A stretch of DNA of 23,119 nt from an uncultured Gammaproteobacteria bacterium (lineage in GTDB: Bacteria > Pseudomonadota > Gammaproteobacteria > Steroidobacterales > GCA-2729495), in assembly GCA_937958785.1 (NCBI GenBank), contig CALGMY010000104.1, positions 1 through 23,119 of the forward strand, given 5' to 3'. The position numbers and the translations under genes are program-made. The notes beneath the pieces were generated by a model that was not told the DNA's origin, ran no database searches, and saw nothing but the letters and a program-made list of their open reading frames with translations. Of the stretch, positions 15,289 to 23,119 are shown piece by piece; position 1 is the first letter of the stretch; the number at the start of each line of letters is the position of its first letter.

Positions 15289-15612
15289 ATGAAAGCCGAC
15301 CTTGGCAGCCTGATGAAGCAGGCGCAGAAGATGCAGTCCCAGATGCAGAAGGCCCAGGAAGAGCTGGCCAGCCTCGAAGTCACCGGCGAGGCGGGTGGCG
15401 GCATGGTCCGGCTGCGCATGACCTGCAAGCATGAGGTCCGCCAGGTGTCGATCGACCCGGCGCTACTGGGCGACGACCGGGAGATGCTCGAGGACGTGCT
15501 GGTGGCGGCCTTCAACGATGCCCTGCGCAAGGTCGAGCGCACCGTGCAGGAAAAGCTGGGTGGCGTGACGGCCGGCCTCGGCCTGCCGCCCGGCCTCAAG
15601 CTGCCCTTCTGA
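15289..15612 (+). CDS. ybaB: YbaB/EbfC nucleoid-associated protein
   Basis: This 107-residue DNA-binding protein of the YbaB/EbfC family starts MKADLGSLMKQAQKMQSQMQ, a predicted coiled helix, and has the conserved core VTGEAGGGMVRLRMTCKHEVRQVSIDP and a second helix (DREMLEDVLVAAFNDALRKVE). The family forms tweezer-like dimers that coat DNA. Its fixed place between dnaX and recR suggests a link to replication or repair, not proven. It starts 7 nt after the dnaX stop and probably shares its transcript. Confidence 0.95.
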   Translation: MKADLGSLMKQAQKMQSQMQKAQEELASLEVTGEAGGGMVRLRMTCKHEVRQVSIDPALLGDDREMLEDVLVAAFNDALRKVERTVQEKLGGVTAGLGLPPGLKLPF

Positions 15613-15637
15613 CGCGTCGCCGACCGGCCCGGACGCC

Positions 15638-16246
15638 ATGGCCTTCACGCCCCTGCTGAATGACCTGCTCACGGCACTGCGCTGCCTGCCCGGCGTGGGC
15701 CCGAAGTCGTCCCAGCGCATGGCCTTCCACCTGCTGGAGCGCGACCGGGACGGAGCCCAGCGCCTGATCCGTGCCCTCGGCGCCGCACTGGATCGCATTG
15801 GACTGTGTGCCCGCTGCCGGATGTTTGCCGAGAGCGAGCTCTGCGCGATCTGTGGCGATCCCCGGCGGGATGCCGGCCTCGTGTGCGTCGTCGAGACCCC
15901 TGCGGATGTCGTCGCCATCGAAGAGTCCGGCGTGTTCCGTGGCCGCTACTTCGTCCTCATGGGCCGCCTGTCGCCACTCGACGGCATCGGCCCGGACCAG
16001 CTTGGCACGCGCCTGCTCGAATCCCAGCTGGCCGACGGCGTGACCCGCGAGCTGATCCTCGCCACCAGCGCCACCGTGGAGGGCGAGGCGACGGCGGGGT
16101 ACCTGGCGGGACTCGCGCGGGAACGGCATATCCGCGCGACGCGCATCGCCCATGGGGTTCCCATGGGCGGCGAGCTCGAGTTCGTGGATTCGGGCACGCT
16201 GTCCCATGCCATCACGGCACGGACCCCGCTAACCGCCGATCAGTAG
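15638..16246 (+). CDS. recR: RecR recombination mediator
   Basis: This 202-residue protein has, in order, a helix-hairpin-helix (about residues 12-30, LTALRCLPGVGPKSSQRMAFHLL), a four-Cys zinc finger (57, 60, 69, 72) and a Toprim domain beginning LVCVVETPADVVAIE, with Glu86. RecR with RecO (and RecF) loads RecA onto gapped single-stranded DNA. The length matches E. coli (201). Last gene of dnaX-ybaB-recR. The last 7 bp, including the TAG stop, overlap the end of rsgA on the opposite strand. Confidence 0.97.
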   Translation: MAFTPLLNDLLTALRCLPGVGPKSSQRMAFHLLERDRDGAQRLIRALGAALDRIGLCARCRMFAESELCAICGDPRRDAGLVCVVETPADVVAIEESGVFRGRYFVLMGRLSPLDGIGPDQLGTRLLESQLADGVTRELILATSATVEGEATAGYLAGLARERHIRATRIAHGVPMGGELEFVDSGTLSHAITARTPLTADQ

Positions 16247-17169
16247 TCCCGTGCGGCCGCCTGGCGGGCCAGGTTCATGAGCCGGCGGTAGCTCTCGTAG
16301 CGCCGGCCATCGATGCGACCGGCTGCCACCGCAGCCTTCACGGCACAGTCCTCCTCCCTGAGGTGGCTGCAGTCGGCGAACCGGCATCCCCGGCCATGCT
16401 CCGCGATCTCGACGAAGCCGGCCGCGATCGCCCGCTGGTCGGGCATGGCAGGGACGAAGTCCCGGACCCCCGGCGTGTCCACCAGCGCTCCGCCGCCCGG
16501 GAGGCCGAGGAGCTGCGAAGCCGTGGTCGTGTGCCGCCCCTCGTCGGTGGCAGTCGACAGCGCGCCGGTCCCCGCGTCCGTGCCCGGCACCAGTGCGTTC
16601 AGCAGCGACGACTTGCCGACACCGGACTGGCCCACCAGGGCGGCGGTACCCGCGCCAATGAAGGCGCGCAGTGCCTCGAGCCCGGTGCCAGCGCGTGCGG
16701 AGACCGGGAAGACCGGGCACTCCAGCCTGGCGTAGGCGGCGACGTCTGGCGGTGGCGCTGAGAGGTCGGCTTTGTTCCAGGCGATGGCCGCCGTCGCGCC
16801 CATCAGGCGCGCCGCGCACAGGTAGCGGTCCGTCAGGTAAGGGTCCGGATCCGGGCGCGCGGCGAGCACCACGACGAGATGGGTGACGTTGGCGGCGATG
16901 GTCTCCGGCGACCCGCGGGCGGCAAGCCGCTGCAGTTCGTTGCCCCGGGGGAGCACGCTGTCGACCAGGGCCGGTTCCCCTGGTCCGCCGGGGCTGTACC
17001 TGACCCGGTCGCCGCAGACGATGCGCAAATGCCGGCCGCGCACGACGCAGGGGAGTCGCGTGCCATCCGGCAGGGCCAGGCGTCCGCGGCGGCCGTAGGC
17101 CGCCACCACGAGCCCTCTGGCCCGGACGTCTTTGCTAGAATCCGCCGCGCCTGCGGGCCTGCGCTTCAT
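16240..17169 (-). CDS. rsgA: RsgA, small-subunit ribosome biogenesis GTPase
   Basis: This 309-residue circularly permuted GTPase acts late in 30S maturation. After an OB-fold (about 15-75), the motifs come in permuted order: G4 NKAD (132-135), G1 GQSGVGKSS (180-188), G2 region RHTTT (212-216) and G3 DTPG (231-234). A C-terminal zinc domain follows with Cys262, Cys267, His269 and Cys275. The protein is shorter than E. coli RsgA (350), mainly at the N-terminus. The start is ATG 17169; the longer open frame runs into orn and is shadow. It is divergent from orn with 33 bp between starts, and orn's probable -10 lies within its first codons. The rsgA/orn pairing is conserved in gammaproteobacteria. 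Confidence 0.96.
   Translation of the reverse strand: MKRRPAGAADSSKDVRARGLVVAAYGRRGRLALPDGTRLPCVVRGRHLRIVCGDRVRYSPGGPGEPALVDSVLPRGNELQRLAARGSPETIAANVTHLVVVLAARPDPDPYLTDRYLCAARLMGATAAIAWNKADLSAPPPDVAAYARLECPVFPVSARAGTGLEALRAFIGAGTAALVGQSGVGKSSLLNALVPGTDAGTGALSTATDEGRHTTTASQLLGLPGGGALVDTPGVRDFVPAMPDQRAIAAGFVEIAEHGRGCRFADCSHLREEDCAVKAAVAAGRIDGRRYESYRRLMNLARQAAARDY
17134..17141 (+). promoter_or_regulatory. Candidate extended -10 of orn
   Basis: TTTGCTAGAAT ends in an extended -10 (G at 17134 preceded by T, then TAGAAT at 17136-17141). No good -35 is seen. A start near 17148 gives a leader of about 55 nt before orn. The element lies inside the first codons of rsgA on the other strand, so the two transcription units overlap at their 5' ends. 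Confidence 0.5.
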
Positions 17170-17202
17170 CCGGAGCGCGGCCGCGGCGAGGAGCCGACGG
17201 GG

Positions 17203-17775
17203 ATGGCAGCGCAGGAAAACGCCGCGGCGACGGACCGCCTGATCTGGATCGACCTGGAAATGACGGGGCTCGACACCGGGCGCGATACTATCATCGAGAT
17301 CGCTACCGTCGTGACCGACGCGGACCTCAACGTCGTCGCCGAGGGCCCGGTCCTCGCCATCCACCAGCCCGACGACGTGCTGGCCGGGATGGACGAGTGG
17401 AATACCCGCCAGCACGGGCGGTCGGGCCTCACGGCCCGTGTGCGGCAGAGTGAGGTTACGGCGGCGATGGCGGAGCAGCTCACCCTCGAGTTCCTGGCGC
17501 CACTGGTCGCGGCGAAGGCTTCACCCATGTGTGGCAACAGCATCTGCCAGGACCGGCGGTTCCTGGCCCGGGAAATGCCGGCCCTCGAGGCATTCTTCCA
17601 CTACCGGAACCTGGACGTGTCCACGCTGAAGATCCTCGCCGGACTGTGGGCCCCGGACGTGCTGGCTGGGGTCGCGAAGGGCACCACCCACCTGGCCCTG
17701 GCCGACATTCACGACTCCATCGCCGAGCTGCGCCACTACCGGCAGCACCTGCTCCTGCCGCGGCCGGCCGGCTGA
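17203..17775 (+). CDS. orn: Oligoribonuclease
   Basis: This 190-residue DEDDh 3'-5' exoribonuclease degrades 2-5-nt RNAs, including pGpG from cyclic di-GMP. The catalytic residues Asp17, Glu19 (WIDLEMTGLD), Asp117 (NSICQDRRFL), His163 and Asp168 (THLALADIHDSI) are each offset by exactly 5 from E. coli (12, 14, 112, 158, 163). The ATG at 17203 has GAGGAG about 8 nt upstream; the few extra N-terminal residues (MAAQENAAAT) are probably disordered. It is divergent from rsgA and convergent with the MAPEG gene, with only 6 bp between stops. Confidence 0.97.
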   Translation: MAAQENAAATDRLIWIDLEMTGLDTGRDTIIEIATVVTDADLNVVAEGPVLAIHQPDDVLAGMDEWNTRQHGRSGLTARVRQSEVTAAMAEQLTLEFLAPLVAAKASPMCGNSICQDRRFLAREMPALEAFFHYRNLDVSTLKILAGLWAPDVLAGVAKGTTHLALADIHDSIAELRHYRQHLLLPRPAG

Positions 17776-17781
17776 GCGCCC

Positions 17782-18156
17782 TCAGGCGCCGGCGACGAAC
17801 AGCGCCACCGTGCTGCCAAACCCGACCAGCCATACCAGCGAGCGCAGCGTGGACCGGTCGGTGATATAGCAGATGCCGTAGGCAATCCGCGCGACGACGA
17901 AGGTCACCGCAAGGGCATCGATGGTGTCCTGGGCCGCCCCGGTGAGGTGGGCGATGACCACGCCGGCAGCGAAGAACGGGAAGGCCTCGTAGGAGTTCTG
18001 CTGGGCGTGGTTCGCCCGGGCAGCCCGGCCCTCGAGTCCCGCCAGGAATTCCCGGGGCCGGGCATTGTCGTAGCCCTTGGCCCCGGACTTGGCGACCCCG
18101 GCCCAGACGATGGGCAGGAAGGCGGCCAGCAGCACGCACCAGTAGGCGATCGTCAT
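17782..18156 (-). CDS. MAPEG-family membrane protein
   Basis: This 124-residue membrane protein has four predicted helices: YWCVLLAAFLPIVWAGVAK, a helix around EAFPFFAAGVVIAHL, DALAVTFVVARIAYGICYI, and LVWLVGFGSTVALFVAGA. The segment LEGRAARANHAQQNSYEAFPFFAAGV is the MAPEG motif (ERxxRAxxNxxE-like; here AARANHAQQNSYE), as in bacterial MAPEG/YecN-type proteins related to microsomal glutathione transferase. The substrate is unknown. The start ATG overlaps the ppsA stop as ATGA, so it is probably translated by coupling behind ppsA. Why a MAPEG protein accompanies PEP synthase is not evident. Confidence 0.88.
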   Translation of the reverse strand: MTIAYWCVLLAAFLPIVWAGVAKSGAKGYDNARPREFLAGLEGRAARANHAQQNSYEAFPFFAAGVVIAHLTGAAQDTIDALAVTFVVARIAYGICYITDRSTLRSLVWLVGFGSTVALFVAGA

Positions 18157-20570
18157 CGTCCGGCTCCTGGGTTGGTCACGTCCTTCCCGGCGAGGAACAG
18201 CCAGGTCTCGACGACTGAGTCAGGGTTCAGGGACACGCTGCCGATGCCCTGGGCGACCAGCCAGCGCGCGAGGTCCGGGTGGTCCGAGGGACCCTGCCCG
18301 CAGATGCCGATGTACTTTCCCGCCGCGACGCAGGCATCGATGGCCATCCTGAGCAGCATGCGGACCGCCTCGTCGCGTTCGTCGAAAAGTCTTGCCACCA
18401 GCCCCGAGTCCCGGTCGAGGCCGAGCGTCAGCTGGGTCAGGTCGTTGGAGCCGATGGACATGCCGTCGAAGTACTGCAGGTACTGGCTGGCGAGGAGTGC
18501 GTTGGTCGGGACCTCGCACATCATGATGAGGCGCAGTCCGTTCTCACCGCGCTTCAGGCCGTTGGCCGCCAGCAGTTCGGTAACTCCCCGTGCCTCATCC
18601 ACCGTACGCACGAACGGCACCATGACCTCCACGTTGGTCAGTCCCATGTCGTCCCGCACCCGGCGCAGCGCGCGGCACTCCAGCTCGAAGCAGGGCCGGA
18701 AGCTCTCGGCCAGGTACCGCGAGGCACCCCGGAAGCCGAGCATGGGGTTCTCCTCGTGGGGTTCGTACTGGGCGCCGCCGATGAGGTTGGCATACTCGTT
18801 GGACTTGAAGTCGGAGAGGCGAACGATCACCGGGTTGGGCGCGAAGGCCGCCGCGATCGTGCTGATGCCCTCGGCAAGCCGCGCGACGAAGAACTCGACG
18901 GGGTCCGCGTAGCCGGCCATCTGCTCCCGGATGACATCCTTCAGGTCGGGGCGCAGGCGGTCGAAGTCCAGGATCGCCTTGGGATGGACGCCGATCATGC
19001 GGTTCACGATGAACTCGAGCCGCGCAAGCCCGACCCCGTGGTTCGGCAGGTTGGCGAAGTCGAAGGCCCGGTCCGGATTCCCGACGTTCATCATCACCTT
19101 GACCGGCAGTTCCGGCAGGTTGCTGAGTTCGATCTGCTGCTGTTCGAAGTCGAGGGCGCCCTCGTAGACGAAGCCCTCGTCGCCCTCGGCGCAGGAAACG
19201 GTGACCCGGGCTCCGTCCGGGATGGCATGGGTGGCGTCACCGCAACCCACGACCGCCGGGATGCCGAGCTCCCGCGCGATGATTGCCGCGTGGCAGGTGC
19301 GACCACCCCGGTTGGTGACGATCGCGGAGGCCCGCTTCATCACGGGTTCCCAGTCCGGATCGGTCATGTCGGCGATGAGCACGTCGCCTTCCTGCACGAG
19401 GTGCATGTCGGCGGTGCCGCCGACGATGCGGGCCGTGCCGGCGCCGATCCGCTGGCCGATGCTCCGGCCCTTGACCAGCACCCGGGAGCGCGTGGTCAGG
19501 CGGTAGCGCTGCAGGACGTTGCCGCCCCGGCTCTGCACCGTCTCGGGCCGGGCCTGGAGGATGTAGAGCTTGCCGTCGATGCCGTCCTTGCCCCACTCGA
19601 TGTCCATCGGCCGGCCGTAGTGCTGCTCGATGACCAGCGCCTGGCGGGCGAGTGCTTCGATGTCCGCCTCCTCCAGCGAGAAGCGGGCAGCATCCGCGGC
19701 TGGCACGTCCTCGGTGCGCACGCTTCGGCCGGGCTGCCCGTGGTCGGCATACACCATGCGGATCTTCTTGCTGCCGAGCTTGCGCCGCAGTACCGGGCGC
19801 TTGCCGGCGCGCAGCGCCGGCTTGTATACGTAGAACTCGTCGGGGTTCACCGCGCCTTGCACGACCGTCTCGCCGAGGCCCCAGGCGGAGGTGATGAAGA
19901 CCACGTCCCGGAACCCGGACTCGGTGTCCAGCGTGAACATGACGCCGCTGGCGCCCACATCCGACCGGACCATGTGCTGCACGCCCACCGACAGCGCCAC
20001 GTCACGGTGGTCGAAGCCCTGGTGGACGCGGTAGGCGATTGCCCGGTCGTTGTAGAGCGAGGCAAATACGTGGTGCAACGCCTCGAGGAGCCGGTCGAGG
20101 CCGCGGATGTTCAGGAAGGTCTCCTGCTGCCCCGCGAACGAGGCCTCGGGCAGGTCCTCTGCCGTCGCGGATGACCGTACCGCGACCGCCAGCTCACCCG
20201 GGTGCCCGGCGGCCATGGCCTCCCAGGCGGCCGTGACCCCGGCAATGAGGCGAGCGGGCAGGGGCGCGGCGATGATCGCGGCGCGGATCTCCGCGCCGGC
20301 GCGGGCAAGGGTTGCCACGTCGTCCACGTCGAGCCGGCCGAGGATCGCGTCGATCCGGTCGGCGAGGTCGTTCTGGGCAAGGAAGGCACGGTAGGCGTCG
20401 GCAGTGGTGGCGAAGCCATCGGGTACGTTCAGCCCGAGGCCCGAGAGCTGGCCCAGCAGCTCGCCGAGCGAGGCGTTCTTGCCGCCTACCCGGGCGACAT
20501 CGCCCATGCCCAGGGAGCGCAGCGGTACCACCCAGGCGTCCTGATTGCCTACCTCGTCGCGACCGGCCAT
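18153..20570 (-). CDS. ppsA: Phosphoenolpyruvate synthase (pyruvate, water dikinase)
   Basis: This 805-residue cytoplasmic enzyme makes PEP from pyruvate and ATP (products PEP, AMP, Pi) in gluconeogenesis. The N-terminal ATP-grasp domain contains GGKNASLGELLGQL and VAVRSSATAEDLPEASFAGQQETFLN. The phosphohistidine domain has His427 in GGRTCHAAIIARELGIPAVVG (E. coli His421). The C-terminal PEP/pyruvate barrel has SIGSNDLTQLTLGLDRDS and Cys757 in GICGQGPSDHPD (E. coli Cys751). The start is ATG 20570; the open frame upstream to 21263 is antisense to ppsR and not real. AGGAA lies about 10 nt before the ATG. Its activity is probably controlled by the divergent ppsR product. Confidence 0.97.
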   Translation of the reverse strand: MAGRDEVGNQDAWVVPLRSLGMGDVARVGGKNASLGELLGQLSGLGLNVPDGFATTADAYRAFLAQNDLADRIDAILGRLDVDDVATLARAGAEIRAAIIAAPLPARLIAGVTAAWEAMAAGHPGELAVAVRSSATAEDLPEASFAGQQETFLNIRGLDRLLEALHHVFASLYNDRAIAYRVHQGFDHRDVALSVGVQHMVRSDVGASGVMFTLDTESGFRDVVFITSAWGLGETVVQGAVNPDEFYVYKPALRAGKRPVLRRKLGSKKIRMVYADHGQPGRSVRTEDVPAADAARFSLEEADIEALARQALVIEQHYGRPMDIEWGKDGIDGKLYILQARPETVQSRGGNVLQRYRLTTRSRVLVKGRSIGQRIGAGTARIVGGTADMHLVQEGDVLIADMTDPDWEPVMKRASAIVTNRGGRTCHAAIIARELGIPAVVGCGDATHAIPDGARVTVSCAEGDEGFVYEGALDFEQQQIELSNLPELPVKVMMNVGNPDRAFDFANLPNHGVGLARLEFIVNRMIGVHPKAILDFDRLRPDLKDVIREQMAGYADPVEFFVARLAEGISTIAAAFAPNPVIVRLSDFKSNEYANLIGGAQYEPHEENPMLGFRGASRYLAESFRPCFELECRALRRVRDDMGLTNVEVMVPFVRTVDEARGVTELLAANGLKRGENGLRLIMMCEVPTNALLASQYLQYFDGMSIGSNDLTQLTLGLDRDSGLVARLFDERDEAVRMLLRMAIDACVAAGKYIGICGQGPSDHPDLARWLVAQGIGSVSLNPDSVVETWLFLAGKDVTNPGAGR

Positions 20571-20573
20571 GAT
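20545..20573 (+). promoter_or_regulatory. Weak candidate promoter of ppsR
   Basis: TTGCCT (20545-20550), a 17-nt spacer and CATGAT (20568-20573) give a start near 20580, 27 nt before the ppsR ATG. Each hexamer matches the consensus at four of six positions. The -10 overlaps the ppsA start codon on the other strand. Low confidence. Confidence 0.3.
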
Positions 20574-20606
20574 CGGGTTCCTGCCTCGTGCATTTCGAGA
20601 TCGCCG

Positions 20607-21500
20607 ATGACGGAACCCCGGGAACCCGCAACTGCGGTGCCGCAGGCCCCGACGCTCGCCGAAGACCGGTCGCGCAAGAATCGGCGCGTGGTGTTTTTTC
20701 TTTCGGACCAGACCGGCGTCACGGCGGAGACGCTCGGCCGCAGCCTCTTGACTCAATTCGAGGGCTACGATTTCGACCAGGTGACTGTGCCATTTATCGA
20801 TTCTGTTGACAAGGCAGAGGAGGCCGTGCGGCGGATCAACGCGGTGGCGGCCGAGTCCGGCACCCGGCCCATCATCTTCAGCACGCTGGTGCACGACGAG
20901 ATCCGGGAAAGATTCGCGGCGGCCAATGGCCTCCTGCTCGATTTCTTCTCCACGTTCCTCGGACAGATGGAGCGGGAGCTCTTGATCCGCTCCTCCCAGA
21001 CCGTGGGGCGGGCCCACGGCATGAAGGACCCGTCGGCCTACGACAAGCGCATCGAGGCCACCAACTTCGCCCTGAACAACGATGACGGCACGCGCACCAG
21101 CGAATACGGCAGCGCAGACGTGATCCTGCTCGGGGTGTCCCGGTCGGGGAAGACGCCGACCTGTCTCTACCTCGCGCTGACCTACGGCGTCTTTGCCGCC
21201 AATTACCCGCTGTCCGAGGACGAGTTCGAGACCGGGCGCCTGCCGAAGGCCCTGGAGCCCCACCGGGCGAGGCTTTTCGGCCTCAGCATCTCGCCCGAGC
21301 GGCTCCAGCAGATACGGCGGGAGCGGCGCCCCGAGGGCCGCTACTCCTCGATCGAGCAGGTGCGCTACGAGCTGCGGGGCGCGGAGGCGCTGTTCCGCCG
21401 CTACCAGATCAACTGGGTGGACACCACGGGCTTCTCCATCGAGGAGATCGCCAGCAAGATCCTGAACAGCACCGGCATCGAGCGGCGCGTGCGGCCCTAG
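20607..21500 (+). CDS. ppsR: PEP synthase regulatory protein (bifunctional kinase/phosphorylase)
   Basis: This 297-residue DUF299-family protein regulates PEP synthase by ADP-dependent phosphorylation of an active-site Thr and Pi-dependent dephosphorylation. The P-loop GVSRSGKTPT (176-185) and the N-terminal RVVFFLSDQTGVTAETLGRSLL are family hallmarks, as is the FALNNDDG stretch. About 25 N-terminal residues (Pro/Ala-rich, then RSRKNRR) precede the usual start, so the protein is longer than the typical ~275. An internal start is possible, but the ATG at 20607 is the only good candidate ahead of the domain. It is divergent from ppsA with 36 bp between starts. The longer open frame upstream is antisense to ppsA. 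Confidence 0.95.
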   Translation: MTEPREPATAVPQAPTLAEDRSRKNRRVVFFLSDQTGVTAETLGRSLLTQFEGYDFDQVTVPFIDSVDKAEEAVRRINAVAAESGTRPIIFSTLVHDEIRERFAAANGLLLDFFSTFLGQMERELLIRSSQTVGRAHGMKDPSAYDKRIEATNFALNNDDGTRTSEYGSADVILLGVSRSGKTPTCLYLALTYGVFAANYPLSEDEFETGRLPKALEPHRARLFGLSISPERLQQIRRERRPEGRYSSIEQVRYELRGAEALFRRYQINWVDTTGFSIEEIASKILNSTGIERRVRP

Positions 21501-21516
21501 GACGGACGCGGTCCGC

Positions 21517-23119
21517 TCAGATGCGACCCGTTGGCGCCCCGAGGCCGGTGTGGTGGACGATGCGGGCCAGCTGGGCCGCGAGGTCTCCGAGGGACTGCAC
21601 CGCCCGCCCGGTGGGCAGCGCGATGTCGGGGGCCCGGGCCACGTGCCGTTCCAGGTACACGCGCAGCGTGGCGCCGGCCGTGCCGGTTCCTGACAGCCGG
21701 TAGACGATGCGGCAGCCGTTGTCGAACACGAGCCGAACGCCCTGGTGGGCCGACTCGCTGCCGTCCACCGGATCCCGGTAGTGGAAGTCGTCGGCGGTCT
21801 GGATGGTGCCGCCGGCAGGATTCGTGCCCCGGAGGGCGGGCAGCAGGTCCCGCAGGGCCGTCATGAGGTCCCCGGCCCGGCCCGCGTCGTCGATCACGTA
21901 GTCCCAGCGCTGGTAGTGGTGGCGCCCGAAGCGGCCCCAGTGGTCCGCGAGGATTGCGGGCAGGGTGCGTCCGTCAGCGGCGAGCAGGTTCAGCCAGAAC
22001 AGCACGGCCCAGAGGCCATCCTTCTCGCGGCAGTGGGCCGAGCTCGTGCCGAAGCTCTCTTCGCCGCACAGGCCGATCCGGCCAGCCTCGAGGAGGTTGC
22101 AGAAGAAGCGCCATCCGGTCGGCGTCTCGTAGCAGGGCAGGCCCAGGCTGGCCGCGACCACATCGAGTGCCCGGCTCGTGGGCATGGATCGCGCGACGCC
22201 GGGCACACCGGCCCGGTAGCCCGGGATGTGGTGCATGCCGGCCAGCATCAGGGCCACGCTGTCGCCCGGGGACACGAACGTATCCGGCCCGAGGATCATG
22301 TTACGGTCGCCATCACCGTCCGACGCGGCGAGCAGCTCCGGCGCTCCCGGCGCCCGGGAGGCGGCGACGAGCTGCGCGGCATCGATGGGATTCGGGTCCG
22401 GGTGCAGGCCCCCGAAATCCGGCAGGGGTTCGGCGTGCAGCAGCGACTCCACCGGCGCGCCGAGACGTTCAACGAGGATCCGGCGGGCGTAGGGACCCGT
22501 GACCGCATGCATGGCATCGAAGCAGATGCGGTGGCCGCCCCGGAGCCAGTCTGCGATGCGCTGGAAGTCGAACAGCGACTCCATGAGGGCGGCGTAGTCC
22601 GCCACGGGATCCACGACCTCGATGGTGACATCGCCCACGCGGCGCGTGCCGGTCCGGCCGAGGTCCAGCAGCGGCAGTACTGCGTGGCGGTAGCCGGTTA
22701 GGCGCGTGCTGGCCCTGTAGACGTCCTCGGTGACCTGCTCGGGGGCCTGGCCGCCCGTCGGCATGTTGAACTTGAGGCCGAAGTCGCCATCCGGCCCGCC
22801 GGGGTTATGGCTCGCCGTGAGCAGGAAACCGGCATCCGCGTGCCGCAGCCGGATGAGGTGTGATGCCGCGGGTGTCGACAGCAGTCCGTCGCGGCCCACG
22901 ATGATCGTGCCGATGCCGTTGGCAACGGCGACGGCGATGAGCCGCTGGATCGCCTCGCTGTTGAAGTAACGGCCATCACCACCGATCACGATGCACGCAC
23001 CGGGTGGCAGCGCGAGCGTGGCCAGCACGGCCTGGGTGAACATCTCGAGGTAATGCGGCTGGCGGAAGACCTGCACCTTCTTGCGCAGGCCCGCCGTGCC
23101 GGGCTTCTGGTCGGTGAAC
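21517..23119 (-). CDS. pgm: Phosphoglucomutase (alpha-D-glucose phosphate-specific), 5'-truncated by the window
   Basis: At least 533 residues are present and the N-terminus lies beyond the right edge. The frame reads FTDQKPGTAGLRKKVQVF at the edge, the conserved start region of this family (usual total about 545), so only roughly 10-20 residues are missing; the GTG at 23076 is internal. Motifs are LLTASHNPGGPDGDFGLKFN with the phosphoserine, the metal loop DGDGDR, the sugar-binding CGEESFGTSSAH and the phosphate-binding RLSGTGTAGATLRVYLE. The enzyme interconverts glucose 1-phosphate and glucose 6-phosphate for glycogen, trehalose or envelope sugar synthesis. It converges with ppsR, with 16 bp between stops and no clear terminator. 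Confidence 0.96.
   Translation of the reverse strand, partial: FTDQKPGTAGLRKKVQVFRQPHYLEMFTQAVLATLALPPGACIVIGGDGRYFNSEAIQRLIAVAVANGIGTIIVGRDGLLSTPAASHLIRLRHADAGFLLTASHNPGGPDGDFGLKFNMPTGGQAPEQVTEDVYRASTRLTGYRHAVLPLLDLGRTGTRRVGDVTIEVVDPVADYAALMESLFDFQRIADWLRGGHRICFDAMHAVTGPYARRILVERLGAPVESLLHAEPLPDFGGLHPDPNPIDAAQLVAASRAPGAPELLAASDGDGDRNMILGPDTFVSPGDSVALMLAGMHHIPGYRAGVPGVARSMPTSRALDVVAASLGLPCYETPTGWRFFCNLLEAGRIGLCGEESFGTSSAHCREKDGLWAVLFWLNLLAADGRTLPAILADHWGRFGRHHYQRWDYVIDDAGRAGDLMTALRDLLPALRGTNPAGGTIQTADDFHYRDPVDGSESAHQGVRLVFDNGCRIVYRLSGTGTAGATLRVYLERHVARAPDIALPTGRAVQSLGDLAAQLARIVHHTGLGAPTGRI

Noticed and set aside
18279..20174. 631-codon plus-strand open frame inside ppsA
   Set aside because: It is the antisense shadow of the conserved ppsA reading frame; composition is His/Val/Gly/Arg-rich without domains.
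21503..21515. Hairpin CGGAC-GCG-GTCCG between ppsR and pgm stops
   Set aside because: It lies at a convergent junction, but the stem is only 5 bp and no T-run follows on either strand; not enough for a terminator call.

Overview
The window reads as an ordinary chromosomal segment of a GC-rich gammaproteobacterium. The base composition is visibly very GC-rich (not computed) and almost every gap is short. Several gene orders are typical of Gammaproteobacteria: dapA divergent from gcvR-bcp with a BamC-like lipoprotein after dapA, ffs-dnaX-ybaB-recR, a complete mlaFEDCB operon, divergent orn/rsgA and divergent ppsA/ppsR. I see no phage, insertion sequence, integrase, CRISPR array or island. I cannot place the genus.

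Layout. (1) 1-2080, minus: the start of a SUF iron-sulfur operon, an Rrf2 regulator then sufB then sufC (running off the left edge), behind a strong IscR/Rrf2-type palindromic operator at 2110-2134. (2) 2211-5263, plus: mlaF-mlaE-mlaD-mlaC-mlaB, the inner-membrane and periplasmic parts of the Mla phospholipid transport system. (3) 8536-5227, minus: gcvR-like, bcp, a BepA-like M48 protease and mlaA (vacJ); mlaA meets mlaB tail to tail with a 37-bp coding overlap, so all six Mla components sit in one convergent locus. (4) 8688-11870, plus: dapA, a very short BamC-like lipoprotein, tRNA-Ser(GGA), a YgjP-type metallohydrolase, a CBS-domain protein and a DUF2189-type membrane protein. (5) 13450-11867, minus: a periplasmic cytochrome c / PQQ-type sugar dehydrogenase fusion in which the usual catalytic His is Ser. 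(6) 13541-16246, plus: SRP 4.5S RNA (ffs), dnaX, ybaB, recR. (7) 16240-17775: rsgA (minus) and orn (plus), divergent. (8) 17782-20570, minus: a MAPEG-family protein coupled to ppsA; ppsR is divergent at 20607-21500. (9) 21517 to the right edge, minus: alpha-D-glucose phosphoglucomutase, missing a short N-terminal piece.

The main functional groups are Fe-S assembly, envelope maintenance (Mla, BepA, BamC-like), replication and recombination (DnaX, YbaB, RecR), RNA turnover and ribosome assembly (Orn, RsgA), and PEP/glucose-phosphate metabolism (PpsA, PpsR, Pgm). Many junctions use 4-nt stop/start overlaps, often with GTG or TTG starts. No stretch over 300 bp lacks a gene; the largest gaps are about 150 bp (8537-8687) and 130 bp (2081-2210).

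I found no obviously new multi-gene system. The observations most worth a second look are the His-to-Ser change in the cytochrome-fused dehydrogenase, a perfect 18-bp-stem GC hairpin between gcvR and dapA, the truncated BamC-like lipoprotein, the missing canonical start codon of sufC, the shrunken DnaX linker without a frameshift signal, and the mlaB/mlaA antisense overlap.
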